Shown here in pieces: positions 44,936 to 54,000 of a DNA stretch of 64,000 bases (positions are counted from its first letter, which is position 1; each line of letters begins with the position of its first letter). A model generated the notes under the pieces. That model worked only from the letters and a program-made list of their open reading frames with translations, was not told the DNA's origin and ran no database searches. The DNA lies in assembly GCA_937859595.1 (NCBI GenBank), contig CALMAH010000029.1:1-64000 (forward strand), in the 5' to 3' direction. The translations under genes were made by a program, and so were the position numbers. Source of the DNA: an uncultured Acidobacteriota bacterium (GTDB lineage: Bacteria > Acidobacteriota > Blastocatellia > Pyrinomonadales > Pyrinomonadaceae).

Positions 44936-46531
44936 TCAGTTCTCGCCGGGTAGTTCAAGCATCGGCGATTCGGCCGTGTCGGCGGCTGGGCCGCTGTATT
45001 CATCAGGTTCATCTGACGGGTCTTGCGACATTACGGCGGCAGAGTCGGACGGATAGGGCCGCTCGGTGGGTTCAGCTGTTTGCAGCTCCTTGATCGAGTT
45101 ACAGATCGAAGCTAGGAGATGATCCGCTTCGTTCAGGTCTTTGGCGGTCCGGTTCCTCTCAAAATGGAGTGCGGTAAGCTGACGCATTACGTCCTCACGT
45201 TCGCGGGCGTCTGCTTCTGAGAACGAAGAGATGCGTGCGGGAAGGCCGGCGACGGCATCGATCACGGGTTCAAGCTTGCTCATCAGCTCCGCTGCCGCAG
45301 TCGCATTGAGCAAAGCCTCCGTGATCTCCGTCAAGATGTTTTCCACGATCGGCTCCGCCTCTGAGATGTCGTCGGCGATCGCCTTGTCGATGCCCGTCAG
45401 GTCGCGTTGCAGCCTGACGGCGCGTTCGGAAAGTAGAGAAAACTCATCAGTGATCGCCGAGGTTCCGTTGTTGCCGGCGGATCCGGCATGGATCGAGGCA
45501 TTCAGGGCCACCATCTTTGACCGCCTTGAAAGATCTTCGGCAAGCCGCAAAACCTGTGGCAGCTGATGCGTGCGTTCGCGGACGTTTCTAAGCCGCCGCT
45601 GCAGATCGCTGGTATATGCCCGCACGCCATTGAGCTTTCGCGTCAGGATCTGCATCTCGCGAGGGTCATTGCCCGTGCCCAGCAGGTCGCCGGAGACCGT
45701 GGGCATTGCCAATGCCTCTTCTTTCAACTGGCCGATGCGGTCGGGCGTGTGCTTGAGCTTTTCAATTAGTTTGTTCAGGGATTCGGCGGCGGGGAGTTCG
45801 ACCTCCCGGAGATTCCCAACCCGATCGCGCACCGTTGCGAGCGTCGTGTTCATATGGCTTATCGCCGCACGAAGCCTCGATGCCGAGGAATCGCTTCTTT
45901 GCTGCAGGGTGTTAAAAGCGGCCGCTATCTCGGCGGTCTTTTCGCTGCCGGGGCGGATCTCCACCGGGGCGTTGACTCGGACGGCGTGCTCTATGTCGGT
46001 CGCAAGCCGAGTAACCGAGGTCCGAAGCTCCTCGAGCTCATTTTTTGCATCGATCGAGTCCGTTACCTTTGCGACGAGTTTTTGAAAGGTTGAACTCAAG
46101 CGGTCGGCGTTTTCCAGCGGGACGGAAGCGGAAGCCGTTTTTCCGGCGGCTACTGATTCCATCAGCATCAGGATATTGCTTAGCTGTTTCGCGTTACGGT
46201 GAAGGCTCGTGAGCAATTCGTCCGTTTCGGCTGAGCCCGTAGTGCTCGGCAGCGGAGCGTCAGCGTTTCGTTCGAGGCTTCGGGCGGCAAGGTTCACCTT
46301 GTCTATCGGCCGCATCAGGTCGTCGGAGAGCCAACGGCCATAAGCTACCGTCAGAGCCAGAGTAACGGCAAATGCCGCGGCGACCGGCACCGTCGCATCC
46401 GTGAAAACGTATGAAACAGCCAGGTAAGTGCCGACACCGCAAACGCAGTTTACGGCAGCGAGTGCAACGGTCGAAAGCCAGACCCTTGAGCGAAGGGAAG
46501 CGAATAGCGGATCTTTTCTATCTGTCTGCAT
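44936..46531 (-). CDS. Degenerate MCP-like transmembrane signalling protein
   Basis: A 531-residue protein from ATG 46531; a longer frame would overlap cheW. Two membrane helices (residues about 15-65) precede a HAMP-like stretch and a coiled coil. The expected hairpin tip is present but eroded (SKMVALNASIHAGSAGNNG ... LLSERAVRLQ). The C-terminal tail is acidic and ends LPGEN. It ends 5 bp before the regular MCP gene, so the two may form mixed receptor arrays. Confidence 0.75.
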   Translation of the reverse strand: MQTDRKDPLFASLRSRVWLSTVALAAVNCVCGVGTYLAVSYVFTDATVPVAAAFAVTLALTVAYGRWLSDDLMRPIDKVNLAARSLERNADAPLPSTTGSAETDELLTSLHRNAKQLSNILMLMESVAAGKTASASVPLENADRLSSTFQKLVAKVTDSIDAKNELEELRTSVTRLATDIEHAVRVNAPVEIRPGSEKTAEIAAAFNTLQQRSDSSASRLRAAISHMNTTLATVRDRVGNLREVELPAAESLNKLIEKLKHTPDRIGQLKEEALAMPTVSGDLLGTGNDPREMQILTRKLNGVRAYTSDLQRRLRNVRERTHQLPQVLRLAEDLSRRSKMVALNASIHAGSAGNNGTSAITDEFSLLSERAVRLQRDLTGIDKAIADDISEAEPIVENILTEITEALLNATAAAELMSKLEPVIDAVAGLPARISSFSEADAREREDVMRQLTALHFERNRTAKDLNEADHLLASICNSIKELQTAEPTERPYPSDSAAVMSQDPSDEPDEYSGPAADTAESPMLELPGEN

Positions 46532-46559
46532 CGGGGGTAATGCCGAAAACGTGGAAGCA

Positions 46560-47036
46560 TCAAACTTTTTGTTCCGCGAAGGCCACCCGAATGCGGCCCG
46601 TGTCCAGTATGTTGAGCGTTCGGGAGGTTGTCTTTGCAACGCCGGCGACTAGTACCTGCCCCTCTTTCGGGTCTGACACGCTTTCCGGAGCGATCACTGC
46701 GACATCGCGGATCCGGTCAACGGGAAGGGCGATCTGACATTCGGGGCCCGAAGAACCGAGAACGACGAACTTGGTCTTTGACGTCGGGGCGGAACGTTCC
46801 TCACCAAGCAATTGGCGGAGATCGACCACCGCCAGTATCTCTCCTCTCAGCGGAGCTATGCCCGCGATCTGGGTCGAAACTCGAGGTAGTTTCGTAATGG
46901 GCAGCGGATGGGAGATCTCGGAAACATCGTCTGCGGGAAGGCAATAGTAGTTTTTGCCTATATCGAACGTGACGAACCTTTGGCCCGAGCTGTTATCGTC
47001 CGGGACATTGCGGCCCGCCGGTTCCGCGGAGTTCAT
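46560..47036 (-). CDS. cheW: CheW-like coupling protein
   Basis: A 158-residue protein with one CheW domain: RFVTFDIGKNYYCLP at 20-34, then IAGIAPLRGEILAVVDLRQLLG, and a LPVDRIRDV strand. It links receptors to CheA. The ATG overlaps the stop of the TPR-REC gene by four bases, a sign of translational coupling. Confidence 0.9.
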   Translation of the reverse strand: MNSAEPAGRNVPDDNSSGQRFVTFDIGKNYYCLPADDVSEISHPLPITKLPRVSTQIAGIAPLRGEILAVVDLRQLLGEERSAPTSKTKFVVLGSSGPECQIALPVDRIRDVAVIAPESVSDPKEGQVLVAGVAKTTSRTLNILDTGRIRVAFAEQKV

Positions 47037-49513
47037 AGCTCAGCCACCTCAGCAGTTCCGTTCTTGAGAAACCCCTCGACAACCTTCATCAGAGTCTCAG
47101 GGCCGAACGGCTTTGTTATATAGCCGGAAGTGCCCGCCATTCTGCCGCGGACCTTGTCAAAGAATCCGTCTTTGCCAGAGATCATCACGACAGGAATGTC
47201 CTTTGTAGCGTCGTTGCTGCGGATCATCTTGCAGACCTGATAACCGTCCATCCTCGGCATCGTGATATCGAGCAGGATAAGGTCTGGCTTTAGGCTCTGG
47301 AGGCGTTCGATGGCTTCAACACCGTCCGCCGAACAGAAGACCTCGTGTCCGGATTTTTCAAGTTTTCCGGAGATAAGTTTCCTGATCGTCGGACTGTCGT
47401 CCACCACCAGTATCTTTTTGCCAACGGTCATCTCGCTGTGTATTTCCTGCTGCTGCCTGATCTCTTCCATCCGAATGTGAAGAGCATTCACCTGGCTGGA
47501 AAGCACAACATTGTTGGGATTGAGCCGCGAAGCTTCAAGAAGCACGGCGTGGCCGGCATCAAGGTTCTGCAGGTTCAGATAGCCGATGCCGAGCATTGTA
47601 AGCTCGCTTTCGTCCATTGGCCGGGCGGCACGGTCGAGTTCCATTTCCTCAACTGCCTTGCGTACCGCGACACGGTCGGCGTTCGAGTTCGCAAGCAGCA
47701 TTTCGAGGTCAGACAGCGAAAGTACCGAAAGGCAGTTTCCACAGACGAATGCCTGAGGCTCATTGCCAAAATTGCAGAACGCGCAATGGCTGACCGTCCC
47801 CGTCGGTCCCTCTGGGGGCACGATCGTGGTCTCGAATCCGGTCGGGACAATTGCTTCGGCAGGAAGTTCGAGATCAGCCTCGGGCATCGGGATCGATTCG
47901 AAAACGGGCGGAGCCTCAGCCGAAAAAGGATCGTTTGCCGGTGCGGCAAAAATATCGGAGGATCGCTCCTCGGCGTCACCGCCGACCGGGCTTTCCGACA
48001 TCGCCGCGAGTTTTGCCTCGTCAAATATCGAACTGATCTCCGGTACCGAATACATCGTCGCGAAGGGATCAAATTCGCCGGCGTCGTTAGCGGGTTCGGA
48101 GGCCGCCTCCTCTACCAGAGCCGTATCGGGTACAGGAACGGCGACCTCTTCCTCGGACTGCATCACCTCAGCGGAACCATTTTCGTAACCGGGTTCTACT
48201 GCATCAGCAGGGTCTTCGGAGGCATTGCCATAAAGCTCGGAATAGCTTATGAAGGTGGTCAGGCTTGGGTTAAAGCTTTCGCTCTCTGCTGGCTCGGCTT
48301 CGGCTTCGGCCGAAGGATCTGCGGTTACCCACGGCTCTTCAAATACAGGTTCTTCCTGATAAACAGGCTCTTCAGCCATTTCTGGCACGGCCTGCATTTC
48401 CTCGACAGGTTCCTCAACGGTCTCAAATGCCTCAGCGGGTCGCGCGTCGGCGAAAGCTTCTGCGACTCCATCAGGTATTTCCAGGTCCTGGGTCGGGCTC
48501 TTGTCTTCGGTGGCTTCATCACGGATCCGTGCGATCTCCGCCGAAACAAAGCTCAGATCTTCCCCGGCAGATGCTTGTTCCGTTGTCTCCGGAGAAGCCT
48601 CCTGAGCGTCGGTCGTCAACTCAGGCTCGCTCGATACGGCCTCCGCCGCTTCGTAGATCTCCGGTTCGGGGCTTGAGTCGTCCTCGGCCTGAACTGCCTG
48701 TTCCGCTGAACCTACCAATGAGCGGAGCGATTCAAGGCTTGCCGTTGCGGCGGCATTGTCGGGATTTATCTCAAGCACGCGTTCAAACGAACGTATCTTT
48801 TCATCAAAACTTTCCGCAAAATGGGATCGAAGCATCCACGCGTCTTCTGAATCAGGCATCTCTTCGAGAACCGCGTTCAGGAGGTCTTGGGCCTCTGAGG
48901 TTCGTCCGGCCACGGCTGCCGCCTTTGCTTCGGCAAGGTGTCCAGCGGTGATCGAATGCCGTGCGTCCCGATATGCCGCGATCGCTTCTTGGTTCTCTGG
49001 CTCTATCGCTAAGGCTTTTTCAAGATAAAGTAGTTTTCCTTCATTGGACTCGGAGAGCGACGCGAGCCACATCCACGCCATAGCGCTGTGCTGGTCGTAT
49101 TCGAGCGCCTTTGAGAAATAATCTGCGGCCTTTTCGTTACTGCCTTCTTCGGCAGCGTCGATACCGCGCTGGATCAGAGTCTTCGCAAGCAGGGCATTGG
49201 TCGCGGCCCGCCATTCGAGAGCACGCGCGTTCTCGGGATTTATGTCTAGCACATTGTTGAGAAAAACCAGCAGCTCCTCCGGATATTCGCTTATCGAAGC
49301 CAGCCAGAGCCACGCGTTCTCGTTGCGCGGATCAAGCTCGGTAGCCTTGAGCAGGGCCGTTCGTGCACCGGCCCGGTCACCGTTCTGTGCGGCCTTGATG
49401 CCGCTTTTCAGGAACTCCTGTACCTCAGAAACCGATTTTGCTCGTTCGGTTTCGCTCACGATCTGGTCTGCGAGGGGAGGCGCGGCCGTCGTTGATTCGA
49501 TCTCAAGTCTCAT
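47033..49513 (-). CDS. TPR / acidic linker / zinc-ribbon / receiver-domain response regulator
   Basis: An 826-residue protein, first in the chemosensory operon. Residues about 25-270 are TPR units (ALLKATELDPRNENAWLWLAS). A long acidic, Ala/Pro/Glu-rich low-complexity region (about 275-560) follows. Then come a CAFC...CGNC zinc ribbon near 580, two more TPR-like helices, and a CheY-type receiver (ILVVDDSPTIRK, LLDITMPRMDGY, YITKPFG) at the C-terminus. It looks like a scaffolded output protein, comparable to PilG-type receivers but much larger. Confidence 0.85.
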   Translation of the reverse strand: MRLEIESTTAAPPLADQIVSETERAKSVSEVQEFLKSGIKAAQNGDRAGARTALLKATELDPRNENAWLWLASISEYPEELLVFLNNVLDINPENARALEWRAATNALLAKTLIQRGIDAAEEGSNEKAADYFSKALEYDQHSAMAWMWLASLSESNEGKLLYLEKALAIEPENQEAIAAYRDARHSITAGHLAEAKAAAVAGRTSEAQDLLNAVLEEMPDSEDAWMLRSHFAESFDEKIRSFERVLEINPDNAAATASLESLRSLVGSAEQAVQAEDDSSPEPEIYEAAEAVSSEPELTTDAQEASPETTEQASAGEDLSFVSAEIARIRDEATEDKSPTQDLEIPDGVAEAFADARPAEAFETVEEPVEEMQAVPEMAEEPVYQEEPVFEEPWVTADPSAEAEAEPAESESFNPSLTTFISYSELYGNASEDPADAVEPGYENGSAEVMQSEEEVAVPVPDTALVEEAASEPANDAGEFDPFATMYSVPEISSIFDEAKLAAMSESPVGGDAEERSSDIFAAPANDPFSAEAPPVFESIPMPEADLELPAEAIVPTGFETTIVPPEGPTGTVSHCAFCNFGNEPQAFVCGNCLSVLSLSDLEMLLANSNADRVAVRKAVEEMELDRAARPMDESELTMLGIGYLNLQNLDAGHAVLLEASRLNPNNVVLSSQVNALHIRMEEIRQQQEIHSEMTVGKKILVVDDSPTIRKLISGKLEKSGHEVFCSADGVEAIERLQSLKPDLILLDITMPRMDGYQVCKMIRSNDATKDIPVVMISGKDGFFDKVRGRMAGTSGYITKPFGPETLMKVVEGFLKNGTAEVAEL

Positions 49514-49820
49514 AACGTTCAGGTAGGTTTTGTGTTTGGCTTTCCGTGCGGAAAAAAGTCGGAACAGCGGGCAGCAGATAGAGATTGCCCACTCACAGCA
49601 TTGACTTTACAGCAATTCGGGTGCCACGCATGTGAAGTGGCGGAGTTGTTCGTTTTTTTCGCAAAGGATGCCTAAAATATGGTATTTTCAAGAGCTTAGC
49701 GGCTTGTGTTGCGGCTCCGCGGGCTAGCACAGAGCCGACAGTATGCCGGGCTTGTGACAAAAAGTGGCAATCGCTCGCGGCAAAAAAACGTCACTTGTCC
49801 GGCCTCGTCCCGAACAGCAA
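49514..49820. other. Divergent control region between chemosensory operon and flavoprotein
   Basis: About 300 bp without a gene. It contains the sigma-54 promoter for the minus-strand operon (next entry). No promoter of comparable quality was found for the plus-strand gene. Confidence 0.6.
49611..49626 (-). promoter_or_regulatory. Consensus sigma-54 promoter of the chemosensory operon
   Basis: On the minus strand TGGCAC (49621-49626), 5 bp, TTGCT (49611-49615), an exact match to TGGCAC-N5-TTGCW. The start is expected near 49600, leaving a leader of about 85 nt before ATG 49513. Confidence 0.75.
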
Positions 49821-50747
49821 ATGGAAGTGAATTCGCACATTTTTGACGTCGCGATCGTGGGTGCCGGGCCCGGCGGGCTCGCGGCCGCGATGTGGTGCGA
49901 TGAGCTTGGCCTGGAGACCATATTGATCAACGATCGGGCGGAGCCGGGCGGACAGCTTCACATGATCTTCGGGCCGGTCTTGAATTATCCCGGCCTGACC
50001 GCCGAGACCGGTGCGGAACTTGCAGAACGGTTTGCGGGCTCGGCGGCGCGATCCGGTTTTGAACGGTTGTACGGCGAACGTGTTTCCGCCATCGAGCCGG
50101 GATCGCCGCAACGTCTTCAAATTGCTGACGGAGGAGATATTTACAGCCGTTTTGTGATACTGGCTTCGGGCCTTCGGCGACGAACGCTCGGCGTGCCGGG
50201 CGAGGTAGAGTTCGCGGGTCGGGGGATACTGAACTCCGGGGTTGCCGAACTCGAGAGCGTTGCCGGAAAGCGGGTCGTCATCGTCGGCGGCGGAGATGCC
50301 GCCCTCGAAAATGCGGTCCTGCTCGGGGAGGCCGCGCGCCGGGTCACGGTAGTTCATCGCAGAAAGGGATTTTCCGCTCGCAAGGAATTTGTGAGGGCCG
50401 CTGAACAACTCCCGAACGTCGAGTTTATCATGGGCTCGGTCGTTGAAGAGATAATCGGCGAGGGGAATGTTTCGGGTATCAGGCTGACCCCCGCGGGCGG
50501 GGAAAGCCGAACGATCGGTACCGACTTCATTCTCATCCGGATCGGCCACGAGCCGAACTCGGAACTTCTGAGGGACATCGTCGAGCTGGACGAACGGGGT
50601 TTTGTACGCGTCGATATCAATTCCGAGACAAGCCGGCAGGGTATTTTCGCCGTCGGTGACGTGGCCCATCCCCTCAGTCCAACCATCGCAACCGCCGTCG
50701 GAATGGGTGCCGCCGCCGCCAAGGCAATAGCTGCCAAAACTTCATAA
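49821..50747 (+). CDS. Thioredoxin-reductase-like FAD/NAD(P)H flavoprotein lacking the CxxC pair
   Basis: A 308-residue protein from ATG 49821 (an in-frame GTG at 49764 would add 19 non-conserved residues). It has an FAD fold (VAIVGAGPGGLAAA), an NAD(P)H fold (VVIVGGGDAALENA) and the closing FAVGDV motif. The CxxC that marks thioredoxin reductase just before the second fold is absent, so it is better seen as ferredoxin/flavodoxin-NADP reductase type or another TrxR-like enzyme with a different electron acceptor. Confidence 0.8.
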   Translation: MEVNSHIFDVAIVGAGPGGLAAAMWCDELGLETILINDRAEPGGQLHMIFGPVLNYPGLTAETGAELAERFAGSAARSGFERLYGERVSAIEPGSPQRLQIADGGDIYSRFVILASGLRRRTLGVPGEVEFAGRGILNSGVAELESVAGKRVVIVGGGDAALENAVLLGEAARRVTVVHRRKGFSARKEFVRAAEQLPNVEFIMGSVVEEIIGEGNVSGIRLTPAGGESRTIGTDFILIRIGHEPNSELLRDIVELDERGFVRVDINSETSRQGIFAVGDVAHPLSPTIATAVGMGAAAAKAIAAKTS

Positions 50748-50749
50748 AA

Positions 50750-50779
50750 TTGACAACTTAGTCCGAAATTATGGATAAT
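50750..50779 (+). promoter_or_regulatory. Candidate sigma-70 promoter
   Basis: Perfect TTGACA, 18-bp spacer, GATAAT. It is about 280 bp upstream of the receptor gene and would give a long leader. Confidence 0.45.
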
Positions 50780-50926
50780 TCCTGCACCTGACCTTGTGGA
50801 ACCAAGCCGCCAAATTTGTATAAAAAGCAGGGCATTTCATCAAAAATGCCTTCTAAACTGCATTTTTGCAACGCTTTACGGCTTCTTTGCTGCTTATTCG
50901 GCATCTACGGCCCAAAGTCAGCCCGC

Positions 50927-50941
50927 TGGCACGATTTATGC
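50927..50941 (+). promoter_or_regulatory. Sigma-54-like promoter of TonB receptor
   Basis: TGGCAC, 5 bp, ATGC: GG and GC are correctly spaced and one base of the -12 element differs. The start would be about 115 nt before ATG 51068. Confidence 0.4.
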
Positions 50942-51067
50942 CTTAGAATAAGGGTGCTTTCACGCCTTTATCGAACATACTTTGCGTAAGTTCATTGAAA
51001 ATAGGTCACGTTTCCGATCTTCAAGTCGGCACCGACCTCAGTTAACATCTTAAGCTAGGAGGAATAT

Positions 51068-54000
51068 ATGAATCTCAAAGCGACTCTAAAAAGCGGGATC
51101 TTCGTACTTGTTGCGGGGCTCGTTTTTGGAGGATTTTTTGGGACGACGGCGTTCGGCCAGGCCGGTACTGCTACTGTTAGCGGAACGGTCTTTAACGAGC
51201 AGAACGAAGTGGTCCCTGGAGCGACGGTCACGCTTGTAAACGTGGCCCAAAACACCCGTCGAACCGCGGTGACGAGTTCGCAGGGTAACTACTCATTTGC
51301 ACTGGTCGTGCCGGGCACGTATCGGGTCGAAGTTGAGGCCGATGGCTTCAAACGGTCCGTTACAACCGATTTCCAGGTCCTTGTTGACCGTACGACCCAA
51401 ATGCCTGTGACCCTGGAGATCGGTGAGGTCACGGAGATTGTCACAGTCGATACGACAAGCATCGAGGGGCTCATAAACACCCAGGATGCGAGTCTTGGTA
51501 ACAACTTCGTTTCTGAACAGATCGTTCAGCTTCCGCTCGAAGGGCGCAACGTCGGTGCACTGCTCAGCCTCCAGGCTGCGGTGACGCCGGACGGTTCGGT
51601 CGCCGGTGGACGAAGTGACCAGGCGAACATCACCCTTGACGGTATCGACGTCAACGAACAACAGAACGGAACCGCATTTACGCCGGTTATCCGTGTGACC
51701 CCGGACTCGATCGAGGAATTTCGCGTTACGACGTCGAACCCCGATGCCAGCCGCGGCCGTTCGTCCGGTGCCCAGATCGCACTTGTGACGAAGTCAGGTT
51801 CGAACGAGTTTCGCGGTAACCTTTTCCATTACCATCGGAATACCATTACCACTGCGAATGACTTTTTTAACAACTCGTCAGGGGTAGATCGTCCGAAACT
51901 TATCCGAAATCTCTTCGGTGGTTCGCTGGGCGGCCCGATCGTCCCGAATCGTCTCTTTTTCTTCTATAACTACGAAGGAATGCGGGAGGCAAAGGAATCA
52001 ACGATCAACCGCATCGTCCCGCTTGCGAGTCTTGGACAAGGTTTGATCAGGTATGAGAACACATTGGGCAACGACGTCACGGTCACGCTTGCACAGCTGA
52101 ACAACATGTCGGTTCCCGGTGGCCCGGCCCCCGGTCCGGTTGTGCCGATGAACCCGGCTGCTATCGCCGTGTTTGCGGATGCCGCCGCTCGCTATCCGTC
52201 TAACAACTTTACGTTGGGTGATGGATACAACACGGGCGGATTTCGCTTTAACGCTCCGCTCCCGGTCGAGCTCAACGCTCACACCGCAAATTTCACTTGG
52301 AAGGTGACTTCCGATGAAAAACATTCGGTTCAGGTTACCGGAAACTATCAGCAGGACCTCTTTGGCCGTGCTCCTATGTTCCCCGACACTCCGTCGCCGA
52401 ATACCTGGAGCCATCCGCTCCGCTTCTCCACGACCTATACGTGGCTGATGAAGAGCAACCTTATCAATAGGTTCAGCTACGGCATCACGCGTAACGCGTT
52501 CAGCAACCAGGGCGATTCGGACCTTAACGCTATCTCGTTTAGAGACGTTTTCCAGCCGAATCTCTTTGAGCGGACGTTCAGCCGCGTAACGCCGGTACAG
52601 AACTTCACCAACGACGTTAACTGGATCAAGGGAGACCATACGCTCCAGTTCGGCATAAATTTCCGTATCATTCGCAATATGCGCACCGATTTTGGCGCCG
52701 CGTTTGACAATGGTATCGCCAATTCGTCGTTCTATCTCGGAGCCGGTAACCAACTTACCCAGGCCCTTGCCAATATCGGCCCTGACTATGTGGTTGCTCC
52801 TGCACTTTCGCTTTCGGTACAGCGTGCGCTCGCCGGCCTTATCGGCCGACTTTCGCAGTACGGCGCGAATTTTAACTTCCAGTTGAGCGGACAGCCGCTT
52901 CCGGCTGGAGACCCGGTCGTCAGAAAGTGGGCAGCCGAGGAATATGACTTCTATGCCCAGGATTCGTGGAGGATCCGTCCGAACCTGACGCTGAATCTTG
53001 GCCTCCGCTATGGTTTCAGTACTCCGGTTTATGAACAGCAGGGATTCCAGGCAAAGCCGAACATCACGCTGCAGACATACCTCGAAAGGCGTATTGCTGC
53101 ATCATCGGTCGGCCAGAATTATACTGATCCGCTCCAGATCGTTCTTGCGGGACCGAAGAATAATCTTCCCGGTTTCTACGAAATGGACAAGGACAACTGG
53201 CAGCCGCGCTTCTCGGTCGCTTGGTCGCCGAACTTCTCGGACGGCTGGCTGGCGAGTTTCTTCGGCCGCAACAGTGAGTCGGTATTCCGTGGCGGTTTCG
53301 CTGTCACTCACGACTACTTCGGACAGGCATTGGCGGTCAACTTTGACGCGAACAACCGCCTAGGCTTTGCGTCGAACCAGACCATTGCTGCCAATACCTA
53401 TAACATCACGACCAATCCGGCGCCGCTGTACGCCAATCCCAGCATGGCGATCCGTACACTGCCGGGTATCACAATTCCGGCCGGTATCTCGTTCCCGCTG
53501 CAGCAGCCGTTCAACGATGCTCGCAGGATCGAGGGTTCCCTGGATGACAATCTTGTCTCTCCTGTGAACTATTCCTGGAACGTCAGCTTTGGTCGCAAAC
53601 TTGGATGGGGCATGCATGCAGAAGCGTCTTATATTGGCCGCGCGGCACGCAATCTCCTTGCGGCTCGCGACGTCATGGGGCCGAACAACATCCGTGACCC
53701 CCTTTCGGGCCAGACCTATTATGAAGCCGCCCAGGCACTCGAATTCCACAGGCGGAACAGAACCCCGGTCAATCAGGTGCCGAATCAGCCGTTCTTTGAA
53801 AATATGTATGCCCCGGGCAGCATCGACGCCGTTCTCTTCGGAGCCGGATTGTCAAATACCCGTGCGGCTTACGGCTTTATGGCTGTGACCTCGGTGACCC
53901 CGGGTTGCTCCGGCCCGCCGCTGTTCGGCTGCTATGACAACGGAACCGACTGGACCTGGCTGCAAGACGTCTTTGATCGCTTCGTCGGTCCTAGGCTCTT

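Larger units (their letters stand above)
50748..51067. other. 320-bp promoter region of the second TonB receptor
   Basis: No gene is seen. It contains TTGACA, 18 bp, GATAAT (50750-50779) and a sigma-54-like site at 50927-50941. A purine-rich AGGAGG lies just before ATG 51068. Confidence 0.5.

Noticed and set aside
47345..48676. Long open frame (443 codons) on the plus strand opposite the TPR-REC gene
   Set aside because: It mirrors the codon bias of the gene on the other strand, has no ribosome site and encodes a Cys/Arg/Gly-rich sequence without domains.
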